Assembly (NCBI RefSeq): GCF_019734195.1
Contig: NZ_JAASHM010000003.1
Coordinates: 62,001 to 126,000 of the forward strand
Length of the DNA stretch: 64,000 bases
Source of the DNA: Clostridium sp. K13
GTDB taxonomy: Bacteria; Bacillota; Clostridia; Clostridiales; Clostridiaceae
Reading direction: 5' to 3'
The notes below the pieces were generated by a model. It was not told the DNA's origin. It did no database searches and saw only the letters and a list, made by a program, of their open reading frames with translations. The translations under genes and the position numbers were made by a program. Shown here in pieces: positions 62,892 to 64,000 of this stretch; position 1 is the stretch's first letter; each line of letters starts with the position of its first letter.

Positions 62892-63431
62892 ATGTTTAAA
62901 TATGTTTCAGATGTTAGTATATTATCACATAATATTATAAAAGAATATGTTAAAGATAAAAATATTGCAGTAGATGCAACCCTAGGAAATGGATATGATT
63001 GTGACTTTTTATCTTCTTGTTTTAAAAAAGTATATGCTTTTGAAATTCAAAAAGAAGCTTGTGAAAAATACATAGATAAAAATAATAACGTAATAATAAT
63101 AAATGAATCACATCATAAAATAGACGAATTTGTTAAAGAAGAAATTAATTGCATATGTTATAACCTGGGATATCTACCAGGCGGGAATAAAGAAGTAACA
63201 ACACTAGCAGAAACTAGTCTTAAAAGTATACAACTTTCTTTAGATTTATTATGCCAAAACGGAATAATGGCTATAGCTATTTATAGAGGTCATAATGAAG
63301 GTAAAGAAGAGGAAAGTTGCATTCTTCAGTATTTAAGAGGTTTACCTAAAAATAAGTTCGGTGTTATGTTACATGAATGTATAAATAGATCTAATACCTC
63401 TCCTCTATTAGTAATAGTCGAGAAAAAATAA
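62892..63431 (+). CDS. mnmM: tRNA mnm5U34 methyltransferase MnmM (YtqB family)
   Basis: A 179-residue SAM-dependent methyltransferase. Motif I is AVDATLGNGYDCDFL, and NLGYLPGGNKEVTT is the signature of the YtqB group, now known in Bacillus to methylate nm5U to mnm5U at tRNA position 34. AIYRGHNEGKEEE and TSPLLVIVEKK complete the family pattern. GAGGTAAAG precedes the ATG. It follows rluB in a small RNA-modification operon. Like mnmH at the other end of the window, it acts on the wobble uridine. Confidence 0.9.
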   Translation: MFKYVSDVSILSHNIIKEYVKDKNIAVDATLGNGYDCDFLSSCFKKVYAFEIQKEACEKYIDKNNNVIIINESHHKIDEFVKEEINCICYNLGYLPGGNKEVTTLAETSLKSIQLSLDLLCQNGIMAIAIYRGHNEGKEEESCILQYLRGLPKNKFGVMLHECINRSNTSPLLVIVEKK

Positions 63432-63544
63432 CAACTGTTTGAATTACTATTTATAAATCTTGCATTTTTTATTATGCTAACATTGATTAAATTTATAAAT
63501 AATGCTAAAATAATTGAAGTTAATTAAATTAGGAGAATACAATA

Positions 63545-64000
63545 ATGGAACGAAGTATCAATGATGAATCAAAGGATTTAATGAAATTAATTCAAATGAG
63601 ATTTCCTAGGTTAAGTAAGGGCCAAAAATTAATTGCTGAATACATATTAAAAAACTATGATAAAGCAGCATTTATGACCGCTGCTAAACTTGGTGTTTCA
63701 GTTGGAGTATCAGAATCAACTGTAGTAAGATTTGCAATAGAATTAGGTTTTTCAGGATATCCTAAACTTCAAAAATCTCTTCAAGAGTTAATAAAAAATA
63801 AACTAACAACAGTTCAAAGATTAGAATTATCTAGTGATTATATTACTGAAGGTCATGCTTTAAAAGGTGTTTTAAAGGCAGATATGGAAAATATAAGATC
63901 TACTATGGAAAAAATTGACTACAACACTTTTGAAGATGTTGTAAATAATATTTTTGCTGCTAAAAGAATATATATCATAGGTCTTAGAAGTTCAATGGCA
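63545..64000 (+). CDS. MurR/RpiR-family transcriptional regulator (3' end outside window)
   Basis: The frame is open from ATG 63545 (after TTAGGAG) to the last base, 152 codons. The N-terminal HTH_6 domain (1-77) reads LSKGQKLIAEYILKNY, then AAKLGVSVGVSESTVVRFAIELGFSGYPKLQKSL, the family signature. A linker follows, and the SIS sugar-phosphate-binding domain begins near residue 125 with AKRIYIIGLRSSMA before the cut. Such proteins regulate sugar or amino-sugar use in response to a phosphorylated sugar. Its target would be downstream of the window. Confidence 0.92.
   Translation, partial: MERSINDESKDLMKLIQMRFPRLSKGQKLIAEYILKNYDKAAFMTAAKLGVSVGVSESTVVRFAIELGFSGYPKLQKSLQELIKNKLTTVQRLELSSDYITEGHALKGVLKADMENIRSTMEKIDYNTFEDVVNNIFAAKRIYIIGLRSSMA

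Noticed and set aside
1-64000. CRISPR arrays, tRNA or rRNA genes, prophage and intact IS elements
   Set aside because: I looked for regular spaced repeats, tRNA 3' arms, transposase motifs and phage genes and found none that I could support.

Overview
The window is chromosomal DNA of a low-G+C Firmicute, most likely a Clostridium of the sensu stricto group. This is inferred from the strong A/T bias, the Shine-Dalgarno-rich starts (ATG plus several TTG), the fabH-acpP-fabK-fabD-fabG-fabF-accB-fabZ-accC-accD-accA order, a ferredoxin-linked 2-oxoacid oxidoreductase, CIRCE and T-box control, and a zapA/U32/mutS2 block. I saw no rRNA, tRNA, CRISPR array, prophage or intact insertion sequence. Genes are dense, and most transcription units end in clear intrinsic terminators, many of them bidirectional.

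Layout. 1-9.9 kb: 3' end of mnmH, an FMN alpha-hydroxy-acid oxidase, a DeoR regulator divergent from a HAD phosphatase, dusA, a lipoprotein, signal peptidase I, a MarR/MATE divergent pair, a Bax-inhibitor-like membrane protein and a GrpB protein. 9.9-11.3 kb: greA and a CarD-family gene whose leader carries a terminator-like hairpin. 11.3-21.1 kb: an 11-gene type II fatty acid synthesis and acetyl-CoA carboxylase operon with two FabT-like palindromes upstream and no fabT gene next to it. 21.2-29.3 kb: a GT51 glycosyltransferase, an intracellular GH13 enzyme, htpG under CIRCE, hypothetical genes, a PflX-like radical SAM protein and a long ZapA. 29.4-36 kb: a U32 protein, mutS2, a DUF523 protein and a helical-repeat protein. 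36-44 kb: an amino-acid ABC transporter, a DUF1292 protein, an EamA transporter, a SNF2 helicase, a TPR protein and a tail-anchored-looking acidic protein. 44-50 kb: type I idi, a tryptophan T-box with trpP, and a P-loop ATPase plus vor/kor operon. 50-58.3 kb: an ankyrin protein, an intracellular type I pullulanase, a DUF523-DUF1722 protein, a DUF3243 protein, TerC, a DUF6414-like protein and an S66 LD-carboxypeptidase. 58.3-58.8 kb: a non-coding, highly self-complementary stretch. 58.8-64 kb: an esterase, pyrE, threonine ammonia-lyase, rluB, mnmM and a truncated RpiR regulator.

How the genes work together. The fab/acc operon supplies malonyl-CoA, ACP and the elongation cycle as one unit. The two GH13 enzymes have no signal peptide and probably act on internal or imported glucans. 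Genes for RNA modification are frequent (mnmH, mnmM, dusA, rluB, U32 RlhA-like, two DUF523/TudS-like) but scattered. TrpP and the 2-oxoacid oxidoreductase sit side by side, which fits amino-acid uptake and fermentation.

Most worth following up: the structured 58335-58787 segment (candidate large non-coding RNA or MITE); a two-codon ORF with a near-perfect Shine-Dalgarno between the Trp T-box and trpP, in frame with trpP through one UGA; the CarD leader hairpin; and the FabT-type operators of a fab operon without an adjacent fabT.
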